DNA from: Leifsonia aquatica H1aii
GTDB taxonomy: Bacteria; Actinomycetota; Actinomycetes; Actinomycetales; Microbacteriaceae
Assembly: GCF_000633535.1 (NCBI RefSeq)
Contig: NZ_AYMR01000002.1
Location: forward strand, 100,432-164,431
DNA: 64,000 nucleotides
Direction: 5' to 3'
Notes under the pieces: generated by a model
Database searches by the model: none
Seen by the model: the letters and a program-made list of their open reading frames with translations, nothing else
What the model was told of the DNA's origin: nothing
Made by a program: the position numbers and the translations under genes
Shown: one piece after another, positions 43,094-49,722 of the stretch
Position numbering within the stretch: position 1 is the stretch's first letter
Layout: the number at the start of each line of letters is the position of its first letter

Positions 43094-43140
43094 CCCGCCG
43101 CGCGTACCATGGGCGGCACCGACGCGAAGGAGAGTGCCCC

Positions 43141-43605
43141 ATGCAGAAGGTCACCACGTTCCTCTGGTACGACGACGGAGCGGAGGACGCCGCGGCGCTG
43201 TACGTCTCCCTGCTCCCCGATTCCCGCATCCTCTCGGTCGACCGGATGGGCGGCGACGGGGGAACGGTGCTGCTGGTGCGTTTCGTGCTGGCGGGCGTCG
43301 AGTACCAGGCGATGAACGCGGGACCGCAGTTCCCGTTCACCGAGGCCGCCTCGATCATGGTCCTCTGCGACGATCAGGCCGAGGTCGACCGGCTCTGGGA
43401 TGCGCTCATCGCCGACGGCGGCGCGCCGAGCCAGTGCGGGTGGCTCACGGACCGATGGGGACTCAGCTGGCAGATCACGCCGAAGCGGCTGATGGAGCTG
43501 CAGCGGGACCCCGACCCGGGACGGGCGCACCGCGCGAACGAGGCGATGCTCACCATGGCCAAGATCGACATCTCCGCGCTGGAGGCCGCGGCCGACGCCG
43601 GCTGA
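43141..43605 (+). CDS. VOC-superfamily protein (PhnB/YdhR-like glyoxalase fold)
   Basis: A 154-residue protein with the motif order of the COG3865-type VOC family: KVTTFLWYDDGAEDAAALY at the start, MNAGPQFPFTEAASIMV in the middle and DRWGLSWQITPKRL near the end. Proteins of this kind were once labelled demethylubiquinone methyltransferases, which is probably wrong; the function is unknown. A GAAGGAG ribosome site precedes the ATG. The gene is divergent from the GDSL hydrolase. Confidence 0.88.
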   Translation: MQKVTTFLWYDDGAEDAAALYVSLLPDSRILSVDRMGGDGGTVLLVRFVLAGVEYQAMNAGPQFPFTEAASIMVLCDDQAEVDRLWDALIADGGAPSQCGWLTDRWGLSWQITPKRLMELQRDPDPGRAHRANEAMLTMAKIDISALEAAADAG

Positions 43606-43614
43606 CCCGGATCG

Positions 43615-43645
43615 ATCCCGACCTCCCGATCGGAGCGGTCGGGAT
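43615..43645. terminator. Bidirectional terminator hairpin
   Basis: ATCCCGACC and GGTCGGGAT make a perfect 9-bp stem around a 13-base loop, placed between the convergent VOC and secreted-protein genes. Confidence 0.65.
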
Positions 43646-43675
43646 GTCTCCGTTCACCGGCGGTCCGCGGCCGGC

Positions 43676-44617
43676 CTACTTCGCGATCAGCGCCTGCCAG
43701 CTGAGCAGGTGCTCGACCGTCACGCCGGTGTAGCCGGAGAGTTTGGAGAACGTGGTGCGGACGAGAGCGGTCTCCGACTCCAGCAGCGCCGCGCTGTCGT
43801 CCCCGAAGGTCGCGCCCGAGCCGCCCGCGACGGCGGGGGTGTCGGTCTCCACTCCGATGCTGAAGGGTGTCTTGGCCGCGCTCGCCGCACGGGCGGCCGG
43901 CCCGGCCAGGGCGATGATCCCGTCGTCGCCGCGGGCGTGGTCGACGAAGGCGACGATCGCGACCGAGTCGATGTGGGGGAGGAGCACGTCGAAGAGCGTT
44001 CCTCCGGACGGGCTCTGCTTGGCGGCGAGCCACCAGGGCAGGTCGGCCCCGACCGGCACGGAGCCGGCCTCTGCGGCCGCCGCGTCGTAGAGGGCGGCGA
44101 GCTTGTCGACGATGCCGGGGAGCTCGTCCTCGGTCGCGTCGACCCACGGCTCGACGTCGAACTGGATCGCGTCGAAGGGTGCGGCGGCGAGGGCGGCGCG
44201 CGTCCAGGTGGCCGCGAGGTCGGGCTGGTCCGCCCAGGCGGGGTCGCCGCCCAGGGCGGCCACCTTCGTGACGCCGGCCTTGTGCAGGGAGGCGATCGCG
44301 CTCTTCAGCCAGGGGGAGAACGGACCCTGGTCGGCGGCCCACGGCACCGACAGGTAGACGGTCTTCAGCTTGTGCGCGCTCGCGAAGGCGGCGAGCGCCT
44401 TGGGTGCGAACTCCGGGTCGCCTTCGCCGCGGGCGTCGGCCGCCGGGTCGATCGGGTTGCCCCACGCCCACATGCCGGTCAGTGCCGAGGCGGGGGCCGT
44501 GGTCTTGGGTGCGAGGTCGGCGGCTGCGGCTGGAGTGGCGGCCATGATCAGCGAACCTCCCAGAGCGAGCGCGATGGCGCCGCCGAGGAGGGAGGAACGG
44601 AGACGCGGAACACGCAT
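43676..44617 (-). CDS. Secreted TIM-barrel-like protein, possible glycosidase
   Basis: A 313-residue protein with a clear export signal (RLRSSLLGG, hydrophobic stretch, AxA site near residues 31-33). The mature part has TVYLSVPW, VAALGGDPAWAD, DAIQFDVEPW and SVAIVAFVD segments, the strand pattern of a TIM barrel. The DxxxFDVE stretch resembles the acidic active-site motif of GH18-like enzymes, but I do not recognise a named family. Three CGGGGTACA repeats lie 80-120 bases upstream of the start. GAAGGG serves as ribosome site. Confidence 0.75.
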   Translation of the reverse strand: MRVPRLRSSLLGGAIALALGGSLIMAATPAAAADLAPKTTAPASALTGMWAWGNPIDPAADARGEGDPEFAPKALAAFASAHKLKTVYLSVPWAADQGPFSPWLKSAIASLHKAGVTKVAALGGDPAWADQPDLAATWTRAALAAAPFDAIQFDVEPWVDATEDELPGIVDKLAALYDAAAAEAGSVPVGADLPWWLAAKQSPSGGTLFDVLLPHIDSVAIVAFVDHARGDDGIIALAGPAARAASAAKTPFSIGVETDTPAVAGGSGATFGDDSAALLESETALVRTTFSKLSGYTGVTVEHLLSWQALIAK

Positions 44618-44695
44618 GGCACACCCTTCGTGCGGAACAATGATGTGCTGCGGATTCGGGTGTGCAGCGATGTAATCATTTCAGTATCCACTGGG

Positions 44696-44737
44696 CGGGG
44701 TACAGCCTCCGTTCGGGGTACATTCCGCCGGGGTACA
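44696..44737 (-). promoter_or_regulatory. Three perfect 9-bp direct repeats (TGTACCCCG), possible operator
   Basis: On the minus strand TGTACCCCG occurs at 44737-44729, 44722-44714 and 44704-44696, with start-to-start spacing of 15 and 18 bases. They lie upstream of the secreted-protein gene, just before a GATTACAT stretch that could be its -10 region. They also overlap the 5' edge of a decayed GNAT frame on the plus strand. Confidence 0.5.
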
Positions 44738-44740
44738 AGC

Positions 44741-44914
44741 GTGCTCCTCGGCCTGGCGCGGGTCGTGGGCGACGGAGAGACCATCGCCTCTCTGCAGGAC
44801 GTCCTGATCCATCCGTCGGCCCGGCATCGGCCACGGCGCGTCGTGCTGGTGTTCGAGCCGCTGGGCGACGTGCGGCCCCATCCGTTGCGCGCGTTCGTCC
44901 GCTTCCGCGGCTGA
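44741..44914 (+). pseudogene. Decayed GNAT acetyltransferase fragment
   Basis: The frame from 44741 reads LLGLARVVGDGETIASLQDVLIHPSAR, the beta4-beta5 core of GNAT acetyltransferases. The acetyl-CoA loop GIG then appears in another frame (44823-44831). The original frame resumes with LVFEPLGDVR and ends at a stop at 44912. Small compensating indels, a missing N-terminus and a missing QKVLL-type segment show the gene is broken. The 348-base gap between flanking minus-strand genes holds this relic and the repeats, nothing else. Confidence 0.7.
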
Positions 44915-44965
44915 GTCGTCGCGCTCAAGGGTGCCACTGACGGCGTGACCTCCAGCCGGCGCGGG

Positions 44966-45985
44966 CTACCGCCAGCCGAGGGCGGGCGCGATCTGCGTGA
45001 CGACGGTCTCGAGCAGGTGGGCGTTGTAGTCGACGCCGAGCTGGTTCGGGACCGTGAGCAGCAGCGTGTCCGCCGCCGCGACGGCCGCGTCGCCGCGCAG
45101 CTCCTCGATCAGCGCATCGGGCTCGCCGACATAGCTCTTGCCGAAGCGGGCGATGCCGCCGTCGAGGTGGCCGACCTGGTCGCGGCGGTCGGCCTGCGCG
45201 GAGGCGCCGAAGTAGCGGCGGTCGAGGTCGGTCGTGATCGGCATGATGCTGCGGCTGACCGAGACGCGCGGTTCGCGCTCCCAGCCGGCCGAGGCCCAGG
45301 CGTCCCGGTAGAGCTGGATCTGCTCGGCCTGCAGGTCGGAGAACGCCGCGCCGGTGTCCTCGGTGAGCAGCGTCGAGCTCATCAGGTTCATGCCCTGCTC
45401 GGCGGCCCAGACCGCGGTCGCCCGCGAACCGGCGCCCCACCAGATGCGGTCGCCGAGGCCGGGGGACTGCGGCTCGATGGCGAGGGCACCGGTGCGGCCG
45501 GTCATCTGCGGGTTGGCCTGCGCGATGCCGGCGCCGGCGATCGCGGCGCGGAAGAGCTCGGTGTGGCGGCGGGCCAGGTCGGCGTCGGACTCCTCGTCGT
45601 TCGGGTAGTACCCGAACGACTCGTAGCCGCGCAGGGCGGTCTCGGGTGATCCCCGGCTCACACCGAGCTGCAGCCTCCCCTCGCTGATGAGGTCGGCCGC
45701 CGCGGCATCCTCGGCCATGTAGAGCGGGTGCTCGTAACGCATGTCGATCACGCCGGTGCCGATCTCGATGCGGTTCGTGCGGGCGCCGATCGCGGCAAGA
45801 AGAGGGAAGGGCGAGGCGAGCTGCGGGGCGAAGTGATGCACGCGGAAGAACGCGCCGTCGGCTCCCAGCTCCTCCGCGGCGACGGCGAGCTCGATGCTCT
45901 GCCGCAGGGCGTCGCCCGCGGTGCGCACGACCGAGCCGGGCACCTCCTGATAGTGGCCGAACGAGAGGAATCCGATCTTCTTCAC
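44966..45985 (-). CDS. LLM-class (luciferase-like) flavin-dependent oxidoreductase
   Basis: A 339-residue TIM barrel of the bacterial luciferase-like family, starting KKIGFLSFGHYQ, with FFRVHHFAPQLASPFPLLAAIGART and a conserved RLQLGVSRGSPE block. Such enzymes use reduced flavin (FMNH2 or F420H2) on unknown substrates. GTG at 45985 is chosen because upstream codons overlap the divergent gene's promoter. No ribosome site is evident, so the start is less sure than the family. Confidence 0.88.
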   Translation of the reverse strand: MKKIGFLSFGHYQEVPGSVVRTAGDALRQSIELAVAAEELGADGAFFRVHHFAPQLASPFPLLAAIGARTNRIEIGTGVIDMRYEHPLYMAEDAAAADLISEGRLQLGVSRGSPETALRGYESFGYYPNDEESDADLARRHTELFRAAIAGAGIAQANPQMTGRTGALAIEPQSPGLGDRIWWGAGSRATAVWAAEQGMNLMSSTLLTEDTGAAFSDLQAEQIQLYRDAWASAGWEREPRVSVSRSIMPITTDLDRRYFGASAQADRRDQVGHLDGGIARFGKSYVGEPDALIEELRGDAAVAAADTLLLTVPNQLGVDYNAHLLETVVTQIAPALGWR

Positions 45986-46024
45986 ACCGAGGTGCAAGGC
46001 GTGGCGGCCCGGGCGTATTCCGTC

Positions 46025-46030
46025 TACAGT
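46025..46030 (+). promoter_or_regulatory. -10 box TACAGT of a leaderless promoter
   Basis: TACAGT ends 7 bases before the ATG at 46038. Confidence 0.45.
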
Positions 46031-46037
46031 CCGCTGC

Positions 46038-46847
46038 ATGGCCGAGTGGTTGTGCGCCGCGTGCGCCGTGGAACAGCCGGAGGGGGACGCCCCTCCCGCG
46101 TCCTGCCCGATCTGCGAGGACGAGCGGCAGTACGTGCCGCCCGCCGGGCAGCGCTGGACGACGCTACGACAGCTGCAGCGCGAGGGCGAGCACGTAGTGG
46201 TCACCGAGCTGGAGGCCGATCTCTACGGGCTGCGCAGCGAGCCCCAGGTAGGGATCGGCCAGCAGGCGCTCCTCGTGCGCACGCCCGACGGCAACCTCCT
46301 CTGGGACCCGACAGGCTACGTCGACGAAGCGGCGGCAGCCGCCGTGCAGGATCTGGGCGGCGCCGCCGTGATCGCCACGAGCCACCCGCACATGTTCGGT
46401 GCGCAGACCGCGTGGTCGCGGATGCTCGGGGACATCCCGGTGCTGGTCCATGCCGCGGACCGGCAGTGGGTGCAGCGGGAGTCCCCGAGCATCGAGACCT
46501 GGAGCGGCGAGCGCGAGATCCTTCCCGGGGTGCTCCTGCGGACGATCGGCGGCCACTTCCCGGGCAGCGCAGTGGTGCACTGGGAGCGCGGCGTCGTGCT
46601 CAGCGGCGACACCGTCTTCCCCGGACCGTCGCAGCGCTGGGTGACGTTCCAGCGCAGCTTCCCCAACGACATCCCGCTCTCGGCCGCCGTGGTGCGTCGC
46701 GTGGCCGACGCGGTCTGCGACCGTCCGCTCGACCGGATGTACGGCAACCTGGGCAACCGCATCCCCCAGGACGCGCGGGAGGTCGTCCTGCGCTCCGCAG
46801 AGCGTTACATCGGCTGGGTGAGCGGTGCGTTCGACCACCTCACCTGA
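46038..46847 (+). CDS. Metallo-beta-lactamase-fold protein with N-terminal zinc ribbon
   Basis: A 269-residue protein. Four cysteines (6, 9, 23, 26) form a rubredoxin-like zinc ribbon. A metallo-beta-lactamase fold follows, with the first metal motif SHPHMFG (His116, His118) in place of HxHxDH, then IGGHFPGS and VLSGDTVFPG. The HPH variant lacks the usual aspartate, so metal binding and activity may be altered. It is divergent from the flavin oxidoreductase gene and converges on trxA. Confidence 0.87.
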   Translation: MAEWLCAACAVEQPEGDAPPASCPICEDERQYVPPAGQRWTTLRQLQREGEHVVVTELEADLYGLRSEPQVGIGQQALLVRTPDGNLLWDPTGYVDEAAAAAVQDLGGAAVIATSHPHMFGAQTAWSRMLGDIPVLVHAADRQWVQRESPSIETWSGEREILPGVLLRTIGGHFPGSAVVHWERGVVLSGDTVFPGPSQRWVTFQRSFPNDIPLSAAVVRRVADAVCDRPLDRMYGNLGNRIPQDAREVVLRSAERYIGWVSGAFDHLT

Positions 46848-46857
46848 CGCGGGGGCG

Positions 46858-47184
46858 TCAGGGCAGATACGGCGCCAGCGCCTGCTCCATGGCGGGTCTG
46901 GGCTTGGCTCCGATGATGGTGCCGACCGGCTCGCCGTCGCGGAAGACCTTCATGAACGGGAGGGCGAGGGCGCGGTACTCGGCGGCGGTGCGAGGGTTGT
47001 CGTCCGCATTGATCTTCACGACGCGGAGGGCGCCGTCGTGCTCGCGGGCGACCTGCTCCAGCACGGGGCCGAGGGCACGGCAGGGGCCGCACCACTCCGC
47101 CCAGAACTCGACGAGGGTGGTGCCGGATGCCGCGAGGACCTCGGCGGCGAAGGTGGCGTCGGTGACGCTGTCGATGGTGGTCAT
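46858..47184 (-). CDS. trxA: Thioredoxin
   Basis: A 108-residue thioredoxin with the active site WCGPC (Cys32, Cys35), the cis-proline in ALPFMKVF and a LVEFWAEWCGPC strand. It reduces protein disulfides in the cytosol with thioredoxin reductase. A TAGCGT box lies 6 bases before the ATG. It is one of possibly several thioredoxins in the genome and has no reductase beside it. Confidence 0.95.
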   Translation of the reverse strand: MTTIDSVTDATFAAEVLAASGTTLVEFWAEWCGPCRALGPVLEQVAREHDGALRVVKINADDNPRTAAEYRALALPFMKVFRDGEPVGTIIGAKPRPAMEQALAPYLP

Positions 47185-47190
47185 GTCGGC

Positions 47191-47196
47191 ACGCTA
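47191..47196 (-). promoter_or_regulatory. -10 box TAGCGT of a leaderless thioredoxin promoter
   Basis: On the minus strand TAGCGT ends 6 bases before the ATG at 47184, the same hexamer and spacing as at the GDSL hydrolase. Confidence 0.55.
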
Positions 47197-47252
47197 AGCC
47201 CTGCCCCCGGCGGCAAGGTCAACCTGTGCGAGCATGGAGACCGGAGGTGGAG

Positions 47253-47753
47253 ATGGACAGCCTGACCGAAGAGCAGCTCCGCGCCGCGTTCGTCAACTGC
47301 ACGCGCAGCGAGGCCGACGACATGCCCCTGCCGCCCGGCATGCACGAGATCGACTGGGCCCGGCGCGAATACCTCGGCTGGCGCGACCCCCGGCTGCCGC
47401 AACGCGGCTACGTCGTCATCCCCACCGCCGACGGCCCCGTCGGCATCCTGCTGCGCGCGTCGGAGGCCTCCATGCGGTCCCACGCGCCCTCCCTCTGCGG
47501 CTGGTGCCAGGACGTGCACTACCCGCGGGACGTCTACTTCTGGTCCGCCCGTCGCGCGGGACAGGCCGGACGCAACGGCGACACCGTCGGCACGCACGTG
47601 TGCGGGGAATTCGAGTGCAGCGTCAATGTGCGCCGCACACCGCCGCCGCAGTTCGTCGGGTTCGATGCTGACCTGGTGATCGCCGACCGCATCGCGGGCC
47701 TCGCGGAGCGTGCGCGCCGGTTCGCCGCCACCGTCGTCGGCGCCCGCATCTGA
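47253..47753 (+). CDS. FBP-domain zinc protein (elongation-factor-G-binding type)
   Basis: A 166-residue protein with a four-cysteine zinc finger: LCGWC (Cys82, Cys85) and HVCGEFECS (Cys117, Cys122). The spacing matches the treble-clef domain of FusB/FBP proteins that bind EF-G. The ATG at 47253 is preferred over an in-frame GTG at 47226 because GGAGG lies at 47243-47247. In actinobacteria single-domain members are common and their role is not settled; EF-G binding is only a family inference. Confidence 0.82.
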   Translation: MDSLTEEQLRAAFVNCTRSEADDMPLPPGMHEIDWARREYLGWRDPRLPQRGYVVIPTADGPVGILLRASEASMRSHAPSLCGWCQDVHYPRDVYFWSARRAGQAGRNGDTVGTHVCGEFECSVNVRRTPPPQFVGFDADLVIADRIAGLAERARRFAATVVGARI

Positions 47754-47893
47754 GCGGCGGCGCACAGCCGCATCGCCGTCCATAGGCGGCGCACAGGACG
47801 TCCGCAGAACCCTCCCTGCCCCGGGAAAGCCGGTGCCGAGGTCCGCCCGTCAGTCTGATCGCACGAGAAGACGACGGACACGGGAGGCGCACC

Positions 47894-48232
47894 ATGGATC
47901 CACGAACGCGCGGACGGAGAGCGGCGCTCGGTGCGACCGTCGCAGCGGGTGCAGCAGGGCTCGCCGTGACCGGCGTCCTGACGGGGGCGCTCCTCGGCGG
48001 GGCGCAGACCGCTTCGGGCTCGACGAGCGGATCGTCGTCGTCGGGCACGGCGTCATCGGGGTCCTCCACGTCGGGGTCATCCAGGTCGGGCACCTCCTCG
48101 TCGGGTACGGCCACGTCGGGTACCGACTCCGGCTCGTCGACGTCGGGCGGCTCCAGCAGTTCCGGCGACACCTCCAGCGGTGTGCAGCAGAGCGGGGGAG
48201 GTGCCTCCAGTGGGACGTCATCCGGCTCCTGA
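47894..48232 (+). CDS. Ser/Gly/Thr-rich membrane-anchored protein of the redox module
   Basis: A 112-residue protein. Basic residues at the N-terminus precede a hydrophobic segment (about residues 11-36), and the remaining 75 residues are almost only Ser, Gly and Thr with a few Asp, in short SSGT/STSG-like repeats. This predicts an anchor or signal peptide with a flexible, possibly glycosylated outer tail. No FMN-binding domain or cysteine is seen. A GGGAGG ribosome site precedes the ATG. It overlaps apbE by 23 bases and so is likely translated with it. Function unknown. Confidence 0.75.
   Translation: MDPRTRGRRAALGATVAAGAAGLAVTGVLTGALLGGAQTASGSTSGSSSSGTASSGSSTSGSSRSGTSSSGTATSGTDSGSSTSGGSSSSGDTSSGVQQSGGGASSGTSSGS
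48194..48203 (+). promoter_or_regulatory. Ribosome site that sets the apbE start
   Basis: GGGGGAGGTG lies inside the 3' end of the preceding gene, 6 bases before GTG 48210. It selects this codon over the in-frame GTGs at 48180 and 48201. Confidence 0.65.
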
Positions 48233-49172
48233 TCGCGGCGCGGCGCTCGCCGAGGCCCGCTCCGACTGGCAGGTCTGGGGTGTCGCCGCCTCCCTGGTGA
48301 TCGACGACCCCGCCGCGCTGACCGCCGCCCGACGCATCGCCGACGCCGAACTGACCGCGGCGACCGCGGTCTGCAGCCGGTTCGAGCCCGACTCCGAGCT
48401 CTCCCGGGTGAACCGCGGACCCCGGCCCGCCGAGGGCATCGCCGTCAGCCCGCTGTTCGCCGAGTACCTGGAGACCGCGCTCGCCGTGGCGGCCGACACG
48501 GACGGCGCCGTCGACCCGACCCTCGGGGCCGACCTGGAGGCGATCGGATACGACCGGGACTTCGCCGAGCTCCCGGTGCCGGATGGGATCGCGGGCGTCA
48601 GCCTCAGCCTCCGACGGCCGCGTCGCGCGGGGTGGCGGCGCACTCGACTGGAGGACGGCCGGCTGCATCTCCCGCCCGGACTGCGCCTCGACCTCGGCGC
48701 CAGCGCGAAGGCGCACGCCGCCGATCGGATCGCCCACCTGGTCGCCGACGCGACCGGTGCCTCCGTGCTGGTCTCGCTCGGGGGCGACCTCGCGACCGCC
48801 GGACCCGCCCGGCGCCGCTGGGAGGTCCTGGTGCAGGACCGGGCGGAGGATCCGTCGCAGCAGGTGTCGATCCCGAACGGCTCCGCGATCGCGACCTCGA
48901 GCACCGGCAAACGCCGCTGGCGGACGGCCGAGGGCACCGCGCACCACATCCTGGACCCGCGATACGGCCTCCCGGTCGACGCGCGCTGGCGCTCGGTGAG
49001 CGTCGCGGCCCGCCGCTGCGTCACCGCGAACGCGCTCAGCACCGCGGCGATCGTGCGCGGTCCTGCCGCCGTGGGCTGGCTGACCTCCCGGGGTGCGGAC
49101 GCCCGCCTCGTCGCCCTGGACGGGGGAATCGTCCGCACGGGGGCGTGGCCGGTGGAGGCGCGCGATGGATAG
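48210..49172 (+). CDS. apbE: FAD:protein FMN transferase (ApbE)
   Basis: A 320-residue ApbE-family enzyme that links FMN to Ser/Thr of target proteins. Motifs in order are DPTLGADLEAIG (102-113), LDLGASAKAHAADRIA (160-175, replacing the usual GGIAKG), VSLGGDLATAG (188-198), ATSSTGKRRW (228-237) and HHILDPRYGLPV (245-256). No export signal or lipobox is seen, so it may act inside the cell or be a divergent form. It overlaps both neighbours. The absence of a clear FMN-binding target in the cluster is unusual. Confidence 0.9.
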   Translation: MGRHPAPDRGAALAEARSDWQVWGVAASLVIDDPAALTAARRIADAELTAATAVCSRFEPDSELSRVNRGPRPAEGIAVSPLFAEYLETALAVAADTDGAVDPTLGADLEAIGYDRDFAELPVPDGIAGVSLSLRRPRRAGWRRTRLEDGRLHLPPGLRLDLGASAKAHAADRIAHLVADATGASVLVSLGGDLATAGPARRRWEVLVQDRAEDPSQQVSIPNGSAIATSSTGKRRWRTAEGTAHHILDPRYGLPVDARWRSVSVAARRCVTANALSTAAIVRGPAAVGWLTSRGADARLVALDGGIVRTGAWPVEARDG

Positions 49173-49722
49173 CGTGCTCTGGGCGGTCGGCCGCGGCAGC
49201 GGGGTGGCCGCCCTCCTCCTCTTCAGCGCGGCCGTGGTGCTCGGGATCGTGACACGGTCGGGACGGCCGTTGCCCGGTCTGCCGCGATTCTCGGTGACGC
49301 TCGTGCACCGCAACGTCTCGCTCCTGGCCGTGGTCTTCCTGGCCCTGCACGTGGGCACCCTGCTCTTCGACAGCTACGCCAAGCTGACGGTGGTCGACCT
49401 GGTCGTGCCGTTCGTCGGCGCCTGGAGTCCGTTCTGGCTCGGCCTGGGGACCGTGGCCTCCGACCTCCTGATCGCCGTCGTCGTCACGGCGCTGCTGCGA
49501 CGGCGGCTGGGACAGCGGGTGTTCCGGGTGGTCCACTGGGCCGCCTACCTGATGTGGCCGATCGCCCTGGCCCACTCGATCGGCGCCGGGACGGACGGCA
49601 CGAGCCCGTGGATGCTCGTCGTCGCGGCCGCATCGGTCGCGCTCGTGGTCGCAGCCGTGCTGTGGCGGCTCTCCAGCGGATTCGTCGAGAGCGCCCGGGT
49701 GCGCAGAGGGGAGCTGTCATGA
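49165..49722 (+). CDS. Ferric-reductase-like haem membrane protein
   Basis: A 185-residue membrane protein with about five helices. Four histidines pair across two helices: His48 and His62, and His124 and His137, spaced 14 and 13 as in ferric reductase and NADPH oxidase haem sites. This predicts two b-type haems stacked across the membrane. It lacks the cytosolic FAD/NAD domain; the NuoF-like protein and ferredoxin encoded next could supply electrons. The start overlaps apbE by 8 bases, with GGAGG near 49153. Confidence 0.85.
   Translation: MDSVLWAVGRGSGVAALLLFSAAVVLGIVTRSGRPLPGLPRFSVTLVHRNVSLLAVVFLALHVGTLLFDSYAKLTVVDLVVPFVGAWSPFWLGLGTVASDLLIAVVVTALLRRRLGQRVFRVVHWAAYLMWPIALAHSIGAGTDGTSPWMLVVAAASVALVVAAVLWRLSSGFVESARVRRGELS

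Noticed and set aside
43709..44914. 401-codon plus-strand frame across 43709-44914 as a gene
   Set aside because: Most of it is the shadow of the secreted-protein gene; only its last 58 codons (44741 on) match a GNAT relic.
47894..48232. FMN-binding domain in the Ser/Gly/Thr-rich protein
   Set aside because: No folded domain and no SGAT-type flavinylation motif in a suitable context; only low-complexity sequence follows the membrane segment.
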